Source of the DNA: Jannaschia sp. S6380
GTDB lineage: Bacteria; Pseudomonadota; Alphaproteobacteria; Rhodobacterales; Rhodobacteraceae
Length of the DNA: 64,000 nt
NCBI RefSeq assembly: GCF_023015695.1
Contig: NZ_JALKAS010000001.1
Coordinates: 2,294,001-2,358,000, forward strand
Direction: 5' to 3'
Part shown: piece by piece, positions 16,146 to 24,340 of the stretch
Layout of the letters: each line of letters opens with the position of its first letter
How positions within the stretch are numbered: position 1 is the first letter of the stretch
Position numbers and translations under genes: made by a program
The notes under the pieces: model-generated
Database searches by the model: none
What the model saw: the letters and a program-made list of their open reading frames with translations, nothing else
Told to the model about the DNA's origin: nothing

Positions 16146-17500
16146 GCGACGGAACCCTCGTTACGCTGATCTCGGTCGGCGTCACCGTCCTCTTCATGCT
16201 GGGCGTCCCGGTCTTCCTGGTGATCGGCTACTGGGTCATCGGCATGTCCTTCGTGCTGTCGCTGCCGCTGCTGAACATCGGCGCAGCACTCTCGGACGTG
16301 TTCACCGACGGCTTCGCGCTCCTGGCGATGCCGCTCTTCATCCTGACGGGCGACCTGATCAACCGCTCGGGCATCGCGCGACGCCTGTCGGACTTCGCCT
16401 ATGCCTGCCTCGGCTGGATCCGGGGCGGCCTGGCGATGGCCAGCCTCGGGGCCTGCGGCCTCTTCGCGGCGATCTCTGGCTCGAATTCGGCCACGACGGC
16501 CACCATCGGCTCGATGCTGCATCCAGAGATGGTCAAGGGCGGCTACGACGAACGCTTCTCGGCCGCGACGGCGGCGGCGGGCGGGACGGTGGGCATCATC
16601 ATCCCGCCCTCCATCATTTTCATCGTCTACGGCTTCCTGATGAACCTGCCGATCAGCGACCTCTTCGTGGCCGGCATCATCCCCGGCGCCCTGATGGTTC
16701 TGGCGATGATGACCGCGGCGTTCCTGCTTTGCTGGAAGAACAAGTGGGGCATCATCATCGGGCTGTCGGCCAGCCGTGTCATCAAGACGGCAATCGGCGC
16801 CTGGCTCGGCTTCTTCGCCATCGGCCTCGTGCTCTGGGGCATCTACACTGGCAAGTTCTCTCCGACCGAGGCGGCGGGCGTGACGGTTGGCTTCTGCGTA
16901 ATCGTGGGTTTCGTCTGCCTGCCCCTCTACCGCTTGATGGGCAAGCGCGAGGACCGCCCGGTCGAGGACAAGTCCTATGGCGAAATGCTGCTGGTCCAGG
17001 GCTTCACGCCGATGGAGTTGCCGTCGATCACCATGCGCTCGGCCCAGATCACGGGCATCCTCGCGCCGCTGATCGCCGTTTCGGTCGTCATGCAGCAGAT
17101 CCTGTCGGTGCTGGGGGCGCAGCAGGTGATCGGCGATTTCGTCACCGGCATGGGGGGCTACTACGCCGTGCTGTTCACGGCGATGGCCATCGTCTTCGTC
17201 TCGGGCATGGTACTCGAAAGCCTGCCGGTCACAATCATCCTCGCGCCGATCCTGGCCCCCATCGCCCACGATATCGGGGTGGAGCCGGTGCAGTTCGCCG
17301 TCATCTTCCTGGTCGGCGCCTCGATCGGTTTCATCACGCCGCCCTACGGGTTGAACCTCTACGTCGCGTCCGGCGTGACGGGCGTTCCGTATTTCCGCCT
17401 TCTGCCCTACACGGTGCCCTACCTCGTGGCACTGCTGTCGGTCTGGATCATCACCGCGCTGGTGCCCGAGCTTTCGACGTTGCTGCTGCCGGAAAGATAG
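16142..17500 (+). CDS. dctM: TRAP transporter large permease DctM
   Basis: A 452-residue multi-spanning permease of the DctM family. Family motifs are visible: FALLAMPLFILTGDLINRSGIARRL, ISGSNSATTATIGSMLHPEM, TVGIIIPPSIIFIVYGFL, and near the C-terminus GASIGFITPPYGLNLYVASG. It uses the sodium gradient to import the DctP-bound solute. It is translationally coupled to dctQ (ATGA) and is followed 4 bases later by an IclR gene. Confidence 0.94.
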   Translation: MSDGTLVTLISVGVTVLFMLGVPVFLVIGYWVIGMSFVLSLPLLNIGAALSDVFTDGFALLAMPLFILTGDLINRSGIARRLSDFAYACLGWIRGGLAMASLGACGLFAAISGSNSATTATIGSMLHPEMVKGGYDERFSAATAAAGGTVGIIIPPSIIFIVYGFLMNLPISDLFVAGIIPGALMVLAMMTAAFLLCWKNKWGIIIGLSASRVIKTAIGAWLGFFAIGLVLWGIYTGKFSPTEAAGVTVGFCVIVGFVCLPLYRLMGKREDRPVEDKSYGEMLLVQGFTPMELPSITMRSAQITGILAPLIAVSVVMQQILSVLGAQQVIGDFVTGMGGYYAVLFTAMAIVFVSGMVLESLPVTIILAPILAPIAHDIGVEPVQFAVIFLVGASIGFITPPYGLNLYVASGVTGVPYFRLLPYTVPYLVALLSVWIITALVPELSTLLLPER

Positions 17501-17504
17501 GGGC

Positions 17505-18272
17505 ATGAAGGACGACCGGACGGAGACGATCCCGACCAACCTGCGCCTCCTTCTGGTGCTGGAGGCGGTGGCGAAGGCCGGCGAGCCGGTAACACCGACC
17601 GAGGTGAATGCAGGACTGGGCCTGCCCAAGCCGACCATCCACCGCCTGTTCTCCACGCTGCTCGACGAAGGGTTCCTGCAACGCGACCTCGACGGGCGCG
17701 CCTATCTGCCGGGCCCGCGGATGCGCGGCCTGGCCGGCGGCGTGCTGTCGTCGTCGCGCATCCACGGCGCGCGCCAGGCGATCCTGAAGCGCCTTTCGGC
17801 CACCATCGGCGAAACCTGCAACATCGCCCTGCCCGATGGCGACGCGATGACTTATCTCGAACGGGTCGAAACGGAATGGCCGCTGCGCATCCAGTTGCCG
17901 CCGGGCACGCGCGTGCCGCTCTACTGCACGGCATCGGGCAAGCTCTATCTGTCGACGCTGGGGCGACGCGACCTCGAGGCCTACCTGTCGGCCACGCCGC
18001 TGGAGCGCCGCGCGCCGGGCACATATACCGACCGCGCCGCGCTCGAGGACGCCATCGCGCGCATCCGGGTCGACGGGCATGCCACGGACCGGGGCGAGTT
18101 CATGCCCGACATGATCGCCGTCGCCGTACCGATACGGGACACCAACGACCGCTTGCTGGCGACGCTGTCCTTCCACGCCCCCACGCAGCGGATCGACCTG
18201 GAACGCGGCCTGACCTTCTTGCCGGAGTTGCACGCCGCGGCCGCCGAACTGGCGGCGCTGGTCGCGGCCTAG
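17505..18272 (+). CDS. IclR family transcriptional regulator
   Basis: A 255-residue regulator: winged helix-turn-helix at about residues 13-60 (TPTEVNAGLGLPKPTIHRLFSTLLDEGF) and the IclR effector domain (about 80-250) with YLERVETEWPLRIQLPPGTRVPLYCTASGKLYLS and FMPDMIAVAVPIRD. It starts 4 bases after dctM, so it is co-transcribed with the TRAP genes and most likely senses the transported compound. Its stop and that of the convergent SMP-30 gene share the palindrome CTAG. Confidence 0.92.
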   Translation: MKDDRTETIPTNLRLLLVLEAVAKAGEPVTPTEVNAGLGLPKPTIHRLFSTLLDEGFLQRDLDGRAYLPGPRMRGLAGGVLSSSRIHGARQAILKRLSATIGETCNIALPDGDAMTYLERVETEWPLRIQLPPGTRVPLYCTASGKLYLSTLGRRDLEAYLSATPLERRAPGTYTDRAALEDAIARIRVDGHATDRGEFMPDMIAVAVPIRDTNDRLLATLSFHAPTQRIDLERGLTFLPELHAAAAELAALVAA

Positions 18273-19165
18273 ACGGTCCGCGCGCCCCGCCGGTTCAGCG
18301 CGATGGAATAGACCGAGGTCGTCGCCGTGATGAACAGCACATGCCGCGACCGTCCACCGAAACAGACGTTCGACACCGTCTCGGGCACGTGGATACGGCC
18401 CAGCACCGTCCCGTCGGGCGCGATGCAATGGACCCCGTCACCGGCCGAGGACCAGACATTGCCGTCCTCGTCCAGCCGGAAGCCGTCGCTGAACCCCGCA
18501 TCGAGCTCGACGAAATCGCGCCCGTTCGCGGTGCCCCCGTCGGTTACGTCATAGACGCGCATGTGCTTACGGTCGTCCGTGAAGATGCGCCCGGTATCGG
18601 CGACGTAGAGCAACCGCTCATCGGGCGAGAACGCGAGCCCGTTGGGGCAGTTCAAGTCGTCCACCACGACGCGGATGTCCCCCGTCGCCGGGTCGACGCG
18701 ATAGACGACGCAGGGGTTCTCCTGCTCCGCCCGCGCGCCCTCGTAATCCATGGCGATCCCGTAATGCGGATCGCTGAACCAGATCGTGCCGTCGGACTTC
18801 ACCACCACGTCGTTCGGCGAATTCAGCGGCTTGCCGTCGAACGCGTCGGCGATGACGGTGACGGTCCCGTCCGGTTCGGTCCGGGTGACGCGCCGGCCAC
18901 GATGTTCGCAGGTGATCAGCCGCCCCTGACGGTCGCGGGTGTTGCCGTTGGCGAAGTTCGACGGCTTGCGATAGATGCTGATCCCCGTCTCGGCCGACCA
19001 GCGCAGGATCCGGTCGTTCGGAATGTCCGAGAACAGCAGGCAATCCGCGTCCCCGAACCAGACCGGCCCCTCGACCCAGTCGAACCCGGTGGCGAGGCGC
19101 TTGAGCGGCGCGTTGCCCAGCACGAAACTGTCGAAGCGTGGGTCATGGCTGCTGGCCCAGTCCAT
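18269..19165 (-). CDS. SMP-30/gluconolactonase family hydrolase
   Basis: A 298-residue six-bladed propeller protein of the SMP-30/gluconolactonase/LRE family. Likely metal ligands are the Glu in WVEGPVW (residue 32), the Asn in NCPNGLAF and the Asp in FSDGFRLDEDGNVW; the SPNDVVV phrase is also typical. It hydrolyses a lactone, often of an aldonic acid. The start has GGAGG at good spacing and lies only 25 bases beyond the stop of the ABC ATPase gene at 19191, so it is probably the last gene of that transport operon, not part of the TRAP operon it converges on. Confidence 0.85.
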   Translation of the reverse strand: MDWASSHDPRFDSFVLGNAPLKRLATGFDWVEGPVWFGDADCLLFSDIPNDRILRWSAETGISIYRKPSNFANGNTRDRQGRLITCEHRGRRVTRTEPDGTVTVIADAFDGKPLNSPNDVVVKSDGTIWFSDPHYGIAMDYEGARAEQENPCVVYRVDPATGDIRVVVDDLNCPNGLAFSPDERLLYVADTGRIFTDDRKHMRVYDVTDGGTANGRDFVELDAGFSDGFRLDEDGNVWSSAGDGVHCIAPDGTVLGRIHVPETVSNVCFGGRSRHVLFITATTSVYSIALNRRGARTV

Positions 19166-19190
19166 ACGCTGTCCTCCTTCCGGGCCGCCG

Positions 19191-20177
19191 TCAGGCCACG
19201 CCCTTCAATTCGATCTCGCCCGCATGATGGCAGGCCACCCGGCCCGCGCCGAACGGCGCCAGCGGCGGGCGGTCGCGGCGGCAGATATCGGTCGCCAGCG
19301 GACAGCGCGGATGGAAGGCGCAGCCCGGCGGCGGGTCGGTCGGGTCGGGGATCTCGCCCTCTGGCGGCTCCACCTCGCGGCCGAACGCGTCAAGGCGCGG
19401 CGCCGCGTCGATCAGCATCGCGGTGTAGGGATGCGCCGGGTTGGTAAAGAGATCCTCCGGCGCGGCCTCCTCGACCAGGCGCCCCAGGTACAGCACGCCG
19501 ATCGTATCGGCCATGTGCCGCACCACCGTCAGGTCGTGGCTGATGAACAGGTATGTCAGCCCGTGCTCGTCTTTCAGATCGCTCATCAGGTTCAGCACCT
19601 GCGCCTGTACCGACACGTCGAGGGCGCTCGTCGGCTCGTCGCAGACGATCAGCTTCGGCTCGGACGCGAGCGCGCGCGCCACGCAGATCCGCTGCCGCTG
19701 CCCGCCCGAGAACTGGTGCGGGTATTTCTTCGCATCCTCGGCGGCCAGCCCGACCTGCTCCAGCAGGCGCTCGGCCAGACCGGCCGTGTCCCCGCCCCGC
19801 GCGGTCACCGGCTCGGTGATGATGTCGCCCACCCGCCAGCGGGGGTTCAGCGAGGCGAAGGGATCCTGGAAGATCATCTGGATGTCCGATCGGATCCGCT
19901 CGATCGTGTCGGCATCCGTCTCGGCGAACAGGTCGACCCCCTCGATCTCCACCCGCCCCTCGGATGGGCGCAGAAGGCCCACGACCATCTTGCCGATGGT
20001 CGACTTGCCCGACCCGGATTCGCCCACGAGCGCATAGGTCGTGCGTTCCGGGATGTCGAAGCTGACATCGCTGACGGCGGTCAGATGCCGCTTGGGCAGC
20101 CGCTCGATCAACCGGTTCAGCCAGGGTTTCGACACGTCAAAGACGCGGCTGAGGTTCTGGACGCTAACGATGCTCAT
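19191..20177 (-). CDS. Peptide-type ABC transporter ATPase (DppF/OppF class)
   Basis: A 328-residue ATPase: Walker A GESGSGKST, signature FSGGQRQRICVARAL, Walker B KLIVCDEPTSALD, and the oligopeptide C-terminal cap with GCAFHPRCPLATDIC. It energises import by the two permeases of this operon. The start ATG (20177) overlaps the stop of the partner ATPase (ATGA). A longer upstream frame exists but lies inside the partner gene. Confidence 0.92.
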   Translation of the reverse strand: MSIVSVQNLSRVFDVSKPWLNRLIERLPKRHLTAVSDVSFDIPERTTYALVGESGSGKSTIGKMVVGLLRPSEGRVEIEGVDLFAETDADTIERIRSDIQMIFQDPFASLNPRWRVGDIITEPVTARGGDTAGLAERLLEQVGLAAEDAKKYPHQFSGGQRQRICVARALASEPKLIVCDEPTSALDVSVQAQVLNLMSDLKDEHGLTYLFISHDLTVVRHMADTIGVLYLGRLVEEAAPEDLFTNPAHPYTAMLIDAAPRLDAFGREVEPPEGEIPDPTDPPPGCAFHPRCPLATDICRRDRPPLAPFGAGRVACHHAGEIELKGVA

Positions 20178-21157
20178 GCCGCGTCCTCCCCGGCCTCGAT
20201 CGGGAACCAGCAGGCCGCGCGCGCATCCGCCTCGCCCACGCGGGGGCGCGGATCGTGCTGGCATTTTTCCTCGGCGCGCGGGCACCGCGGGCTGAACGCG
20301 CACCCGTCCGGCAGGCGGTTCAGCCGCGGCATCGCGCCGGGGATCTGCCGCAGCCGCGCCTGGCCCGCGCTTGCCGCCGGGGTCGAGGCCATCAGCCCGT
20401 CGGTATAGGGATGCCGCGGCTGTCCCACGATCTGCGCCACCGGTCCGATCTCGGCCAGGCGGCCGGCATACATCACGGCCACGCGGTCCGCCGTCTCGGC
20501 GATGACGCCCATGTCATGCGTGATCAGCATCGCGGCCATCCCCCGCTCCCGGCAGAGACGCTTGAGAAGCGCCGTGATCTGCGCCTGAACGCTCACGTCC
20601 AGCGCCGTCGTCGGCTCGTCCGCGATGAGCAGCGTCGGCTCCGCGCAGAGCGCCAGGGCGATCACCACCCGCTGCCGCATGCCACCGGAAAACTCGTGCG
20701 GATAGGCCCCCATCCGGTTCTTCGCCGACGGGATGCCCACCTCGTCCAGCCCCCGGATCGCGCGCTTCGCCGCCTCGTCGCGGCTGACGTCCAGATGGCG
20801 CAGGATCGTCTCCTCCAACTGCTCGCCCACGGTCAGCAGCGGGTTGAGCGAGGTGAGCGGATCCTGGAACACCATCCCGATCCGCTTACCGCGCACCCGC
20901 CGCATGTCGCGAAGCGGCAGGTTGTCGATCCGCTCCCCCTCCAACAGCACCTCGCCCGCCGCAATATGCGCCGGCGGGTCCAGCAGGCCGATCACCGCGT
21001 TGCCGGTCATCGACTTGCCGGCGCCGGATTCGCCCACCACGCCCAGGATCTCGCCCGCGTCGATCTCCCACGACACGTCGTCGACGGGGCGCAAGGTGCC
21101 GTGGCGGGTCGGGATGTCGACGGTCAGGCCGCGCAGGGAAAGGACGGGGGTGGTCAT
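20174..21157 (-). CDS. Peptide-type ABC transporter ATPase (DppD/OppD class)
   Basis: A 327-residue ATPase: Walker A GESGAGKSM, signature FSGGMRQRVVIALAL, Walker B LLIADEPTTALD, and C-terminal GCAFSPRCPRAEEKC. It pairs with the DppF-class subunit encoded immediately downstream. The ATG at 21157 overlaps the stop of the small preceding gene (ATGA), and its own stop overlaps the next start, so four consecutive genes here are translationally coupled. Confidence 0.92.
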   Translation of the reverse strand: MTTPVLSLRGLTVDIPTRHGTLRPVDDVSWEIDAGEILGVVGESGAGKSMTGNAVIGLLDPPAHIAAGEVLLEGERIDNLPLRDMRRVRGKRIGMVFQDPLTSLNPLLTVGEQLEETILRHLDVSRDEAAKRAIRGLDEVGIPSAKNRMGAYPHEFSGGMRQRVVIALALCAEPTLLIADEPTTALDVSVQAQITALLKRLCRERGMAAMLITHDMGVIAETADRVAVMYAGRLAEIGPVAQIVGQPRHPYTDGLMASTPAASAGQARLRQIPGAMPRLNRLPDGCAFSPRCPRAEEKCQHDPRPRVGEADARAACWFPIEAGEDAA

Positions 21158-21465
21158 GTGTCGGCCTCGCGCAGGGCGGCCAGCATCTCCGCCTCGGTGT
21201 CGTAAATTTCTGTCTCGGGCAGGAAGGCGGCCATCGCCGGACGGCCGGCCCAGGTCATGTGCACCACCGCGAAGGCGCCTTGTTCCCGCCCGGTGGAGAC
21301 CAAAAGGCATCCCCCGTCGCGGTCGCGCGCCTCGACCCGCAGCGTTTCGGTCGGCGGCCAGAGGACATGCCCGACCGGCAGTTCGGCCAGCAGATGTTCG
21401 CGCAGGGCCGCGCGTTCCTCGGGCGCTGGCCGCCAGAACCCCGTGCCTTTGAGCGGACCATTCAC
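21154..21465 (-). CDS. Small protein of unknown function within the ABC operon
   Basis: A 103-residue protein beginning (GTG) NGPLKGTGFWRPAPEERAAL and containing HVLWPPTETLRVEARDRDGGCLLVSTG and a C-terminal EIYDTEAEMLAALREADT. I do not recognise a family. It has no signal peptide or membrane segment. The GTG start (21465-21463) overlaps the stop of the upstream permease as GTGA, and its stop overlaps the following ATPase, so it is a real, coupled member of the transporter operon and may be an accessory or regulatory factor. Confidence 0.7.
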   Translation of the reverse strand: MNGPLKGTGFWRPAPEERAALREHLLAELPVGHVLWPPTETLRVEARDRDGGCLLVSTGREQGAFAVVHMTWAGRPAMAAFLPETEIYDTEAEMLAALREADT

Positions 21466-22451
21466 CTCAGCCTCGGGTTCAGCGCGTCGCGCAGCCAATC
21501 CCCCAGCAGGTTGACCGACAGCGCCAACGCCAGAAGCGTGCAGGCCGGGAAGAACAGGATCCACCATTCGCCCGAGAACAGAAAATCCTGCCCGATGCGG
21601 ATGAGGGTCCCAAGGCTCGGCTGCGTCGGCGGGGCGCCCACGCCAAGGAAGGACAGCGTCGCCTCGGCAATGATCGCAAGCGCCAGCGAGATCGTGGCGA
21701 TGACCAGCACCGGCGACAGCACGTTGGGCAGGATATGGCGCAGCATGATCGCGCCCGACGACCGGCCGATCAGCCGCGCGGCCTGGACGTATTCCTTGTT
21801 CTTTTCCACCAGCGTCGCGCCCCGCACGACGCGGGCGAACTGCACCCAGTCCGACAGGCCGATCGCGATGATCAGCACCCAGATCGCCATCTGGTCGCGA
21901 TGCTCGATCGGGATGATCCCGCGCGCAACCCCGAAGATCAGAAGCGCCACCAGGATCGACGGAAAGGTCAGCTGCACATCCGCGACGCGCATGATGATCG
22001 TTTCGGTCCAGCCGCCGACATAGCCCGCCAGCAGGCCCATCAGCACGCCCAGGACCAGCGCGAACAGCACCGCCATGAAGCCCACGAACAGCGAGATGCG
22101 CATCCCGTAAAGGATGGTCGAGAACACGTCCCGACCCTGGTCGTCGGTGCCGAGAAGGAAGGTGTCGCCGGTGAAGGCGTTGGGGACGCCCGGCTCCGAG
22201 AAGCCGTTCATCAGGTTCAGCGAGGAGGGGTCGAACGGGTTCGTCGTCGCGATCCAGGGCGCGAAGACCGCCGACAGCACCAGGATCAACGTCACCAGCG
22301 CCGCGACGACGGCCACGGGCGAGGTGCGGAAGGAATATGTAAGGTCCGCATCCCAGATCGACCGCCAGCGCGAGGGCTGGACGACCTCCGCCTCCTCCAG
22401 CCGTTCGTGGGGCTTGGGGCCCTGGCGCGTGGCGTCGGGCAGATCGCTCAT
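21462..22451 (-). CDS. Peptide-type ABC transporter permease (DppC class)
   Basis: A 329-residue permease with a soluble N-terminal extension (about 1-40), the OppC_N-type first helix (VVAALVTLILVLSAVFAPWIA), LGTDDQGRDVFSTILYGMRISL, and the EAA loop EYVQAARLIGRSSGAIMLRHILPN. Six membrane segments are expected. It heterodimerises with the DppB-class subunit encoded upstream; the ATG overlaps that gene's stop. Confidence 0.92.
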   Translation of the reverse strand: MSDLPDATRQGPKPHERLEEAEVVQPSRWRSIWDADLTYSFRTSPVAVVAALVTLILVLSAVFAPWIATTNPFDPSSLNLMNGFSEPGVPNAFTGDTFLLGTDDQGRDVFSTILYGMRISLFVGFMAVLFALVLGVLMGLLAGYVGGWTETIIMRVADVQLTFPSILVALLIFGVARGIIPIEHRDQMAIWVLIIAIGLSDWVQFARVVRGATLVEKNKEYVQAARLIGRSSGAIMLRHILPNVLSPVLVIATISLALAIIAEATLSFLGVGAPPTQPSLGTLIRIGQDFLFSGEWWILFFPACTLLALALSVNLLGDWLRDALNPRLR

Positions 22452-23425
22452 GCGTGCCTCCCGTCGATGCGCAGGCGCGGGTCCACCCAGACATACAGGA
22501 TGTCGACCAGCAGGTTGATCATCACGAACATGACCGAGATCAGCATCAGATACGCGGCCATCACCGGGATATCGACGAACTGCACCGCGTTGATGAACAG
22601 AAGCCCCACGCCCGGCCATTGGAACACCGTCTCGGTGATGATGGCGAAGGCGATGATCGCGCCCAGTTGCAGGCCCGTGACCGTGATCACCGGGATCATC
22701 GTGTTCTTGAGCGCGTGGCGAAAGTTGACCGCCTTGGCCGACAGCCCGCGCGCACGGGCGAAGCGGATGTAGTCCTGCCGCATCACCTCCAGCATCTCGG
22801 ACCGCACCAGCCGCATGATCAGCGTCATCTGGAACAGGCCCAGCGTGATCGACGGCAGGATCAGCGATTTCAGCCCGCTCTCGGTCAGGAAGCCGGTCGT
22901 CCACCAGCCGAGGTCGACCACATCGCCACGCCCGAATGTGGGCAGCCATCGAAGCTGCACGCCGAAGACGTAGATCAACAGGATCCCGATCAGGAAGGTC
23001 GGCAGGCTGACCCCGATCAGCGACGCCGACATGATGACGTTCGCCGCCCAGCCGTCGCGCCGGATCGCGGTGAACACGCCCAACCCGATCCCCACCGTCA
23101 ATGCAAGGAAGCCAGAGACCAGCGCCAGCTCCAACGTGGCCGGCGCGCGTTCGGCGATGATCTCGGCCACCGGGCGCGACTGGCGATAGCTGATGCCGAA
23201 ATCGCCCTGCACCGCGCGCCCGAGGAAGGTCGCGTACTGCACCGGGAACGGGTCGTTCAGACCCAGGTTTTCGCGCAGGCGCTCGACATCCTGCACGGTA
23301 CGCTCCTGCCCCAGAAGCTGTTCGATCGGGTCGCCAACGAAGCGGAACATGGAGAACGCGACCAGACCCACCGCCAGAAGGACGATGACGGACTGAAAGA
23401 CGCGACGGATGATGTAGGCCAGCAT
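22448..23425 (-). CDS. Peptide-type ABC transporter permease (DppB class)
   Basis: A 325-residue permease starting MLAYIIRRVFQSVIVLLAVG, with GDFGISYRQSRPVAEIIAERAPATLELAL, the EAA loop DYIRFARARGLSAKAVNFRHALKN and the C-terminal VDPRLRIDGRHA, all typical of the DppB/OppB family. It is first of the two permease genes. It follows a HAD-family gene by 39 bases and overlaps the DppC-class gene. Confidence 0.92.
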   Translation of the reverse strand: MLAYIIRRVFQSVIVLLAVGLVAFSMFRFVGDPIEQLLGQERTVQDVERLRENLGLNDPFPVQYATFLGRAVQGDFGISYRQSRPVAEIIAERAPATLELALVSGFLALTVGIGLGVFTAIRRDGWAANVIMSASLIGVSLPTFLIGILLIYVFGVQLRWLPTFGRGDVVDLGWWTTGFLTESGLKSLILPSITLGLFQMTLIMRLVRSEMLEVMRQDYIRFARARGLSAKAVNFRHALKNTMIPVITVTGLQLGAIIAFAIITETVFQWPGVGLLFINAVQFVDIPVMAAYLMLISVMFVMINLLVDILYVWVDPRLRIDGRHA

Positions 23426-23464
23426 CCCCCGGGTGTCCCCCTTGGGGCGCGCCGGGTCAAGACG

Positions 23465-24304
23465 TCACTGGTCCCGGCCGGCCTTTCGCATCGCGATGCG
23501 GTGGGCCCCGGCGCGGACCCCGTGGCGCAACACCTCCAAGAGCTTGCCGCCCTCGGAATAGTCGGGCGGGGCCAGCGTTTCGACCCGCTGCGTCTCGGTC
23601 TGCTCCGGCGCCTCGAAAACGTCGTCCTCGTCGATGGCGATGGCCAGACCGCCCGCCCGTGTCAGGAACCCGAAGGCCTGAAGGTCGGACGCGCCGTCGC
23701 CAAGATAGATCATCTGGTCGAACGGACAGTGCATGTCCGCCTTGTCCACCGCGTCGCCGGCCCGTTCCGGCCCGTTGGACCCGTCGACATCCGCGCCCTT
23801 GCCCAACGCCTCGAGGTAGAGCGCCTTCTCCGGGTGGTCGATGATCCGCTTGACGCAGGTGAACACGCCGTCCACCTCGTGCCAGCCGCCGGCCAGGATG
23901 CGGTCGAAGACGCGCCCGATGCCGCTCTCGGCGATGATCTCGTCGAAGCCGGAGGACAGGACGACGAATTCCACCTCGATCTCCGGGTCGATCTCCGTCG
24001 CCGCCGCCCGCAGCAGGTCAGGCATCGCCTCGACCCCGTCATAAAGCCGCAGATGCTTCGCCGCCTCGGCGATCATATCGGGCCCCAAGGGTCGCCCGCG
24101 ATTTTGCCCGAGGTTCAGAAGTCCCTGACCCCGGCGGATGATATCGTCCCACCCGTCGCCCAGTGCCTCCTCGTAGTCCCGCTCCCACGCCGACCTCTCG
24201 ATACCATAGGCCGCGCAGATCGCGTCGACGGAGTCGGTGGCCAGCGTCCGGTCGAAATCGAAGGCCAGGAGGATGCGGGGGATGTAGGGGTTCGTCGCGC
24301 TCAT
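23465..24304 (-). CDS. HAD-superfamily phosphatase-like protein
   Basis: A 279-residue protein with HAD motif I AFDFDRTLA (nucleophile Asp16, acid/base Asp18), motif II in FVVLSSGFDEI, a motif III Lys region around YLEALGKGAD, and motif IV YLGDGASDLQAF. The helical insert after motif I resembles phosphoserine-phosphatase-like members. The ATG at 24304 is preferred over an ATG four codons upstream. Its place between the binding-protein gene and the permease genes suggests action on the transported compound or a derivative; no substrate can be named. Confidence 0.75.
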   Translation of the reverse strand: MSATNPYIPRILLAFDFDRTLATDSVDAICAAYGIERSAWERDYEEALGDGWDDIIRRGQGLLNLGQNRGRPLGPDMIAEAAKHLRLYDGVEAMPDLLRAAATEIDPEIEVEFVVLSSGFDEIIAESGIGRVFDRILAGGWHEVDGVFTCVKRIIDHPEKALYLEALGKGADVDGSNGPERAGDAVDKADMHCPFDQMIYLGDGASDLQAFGFLTRAGGLAIAIDEDDVFEAPEQTETQRVETLAPPDYSEGGKLLEVLRHGVRAGAHRIAMRKAGRDQ

Positions 24305-24340
24305 GGGGCAGCACATAGCGCCGCCCCGGTGCCCGTCACG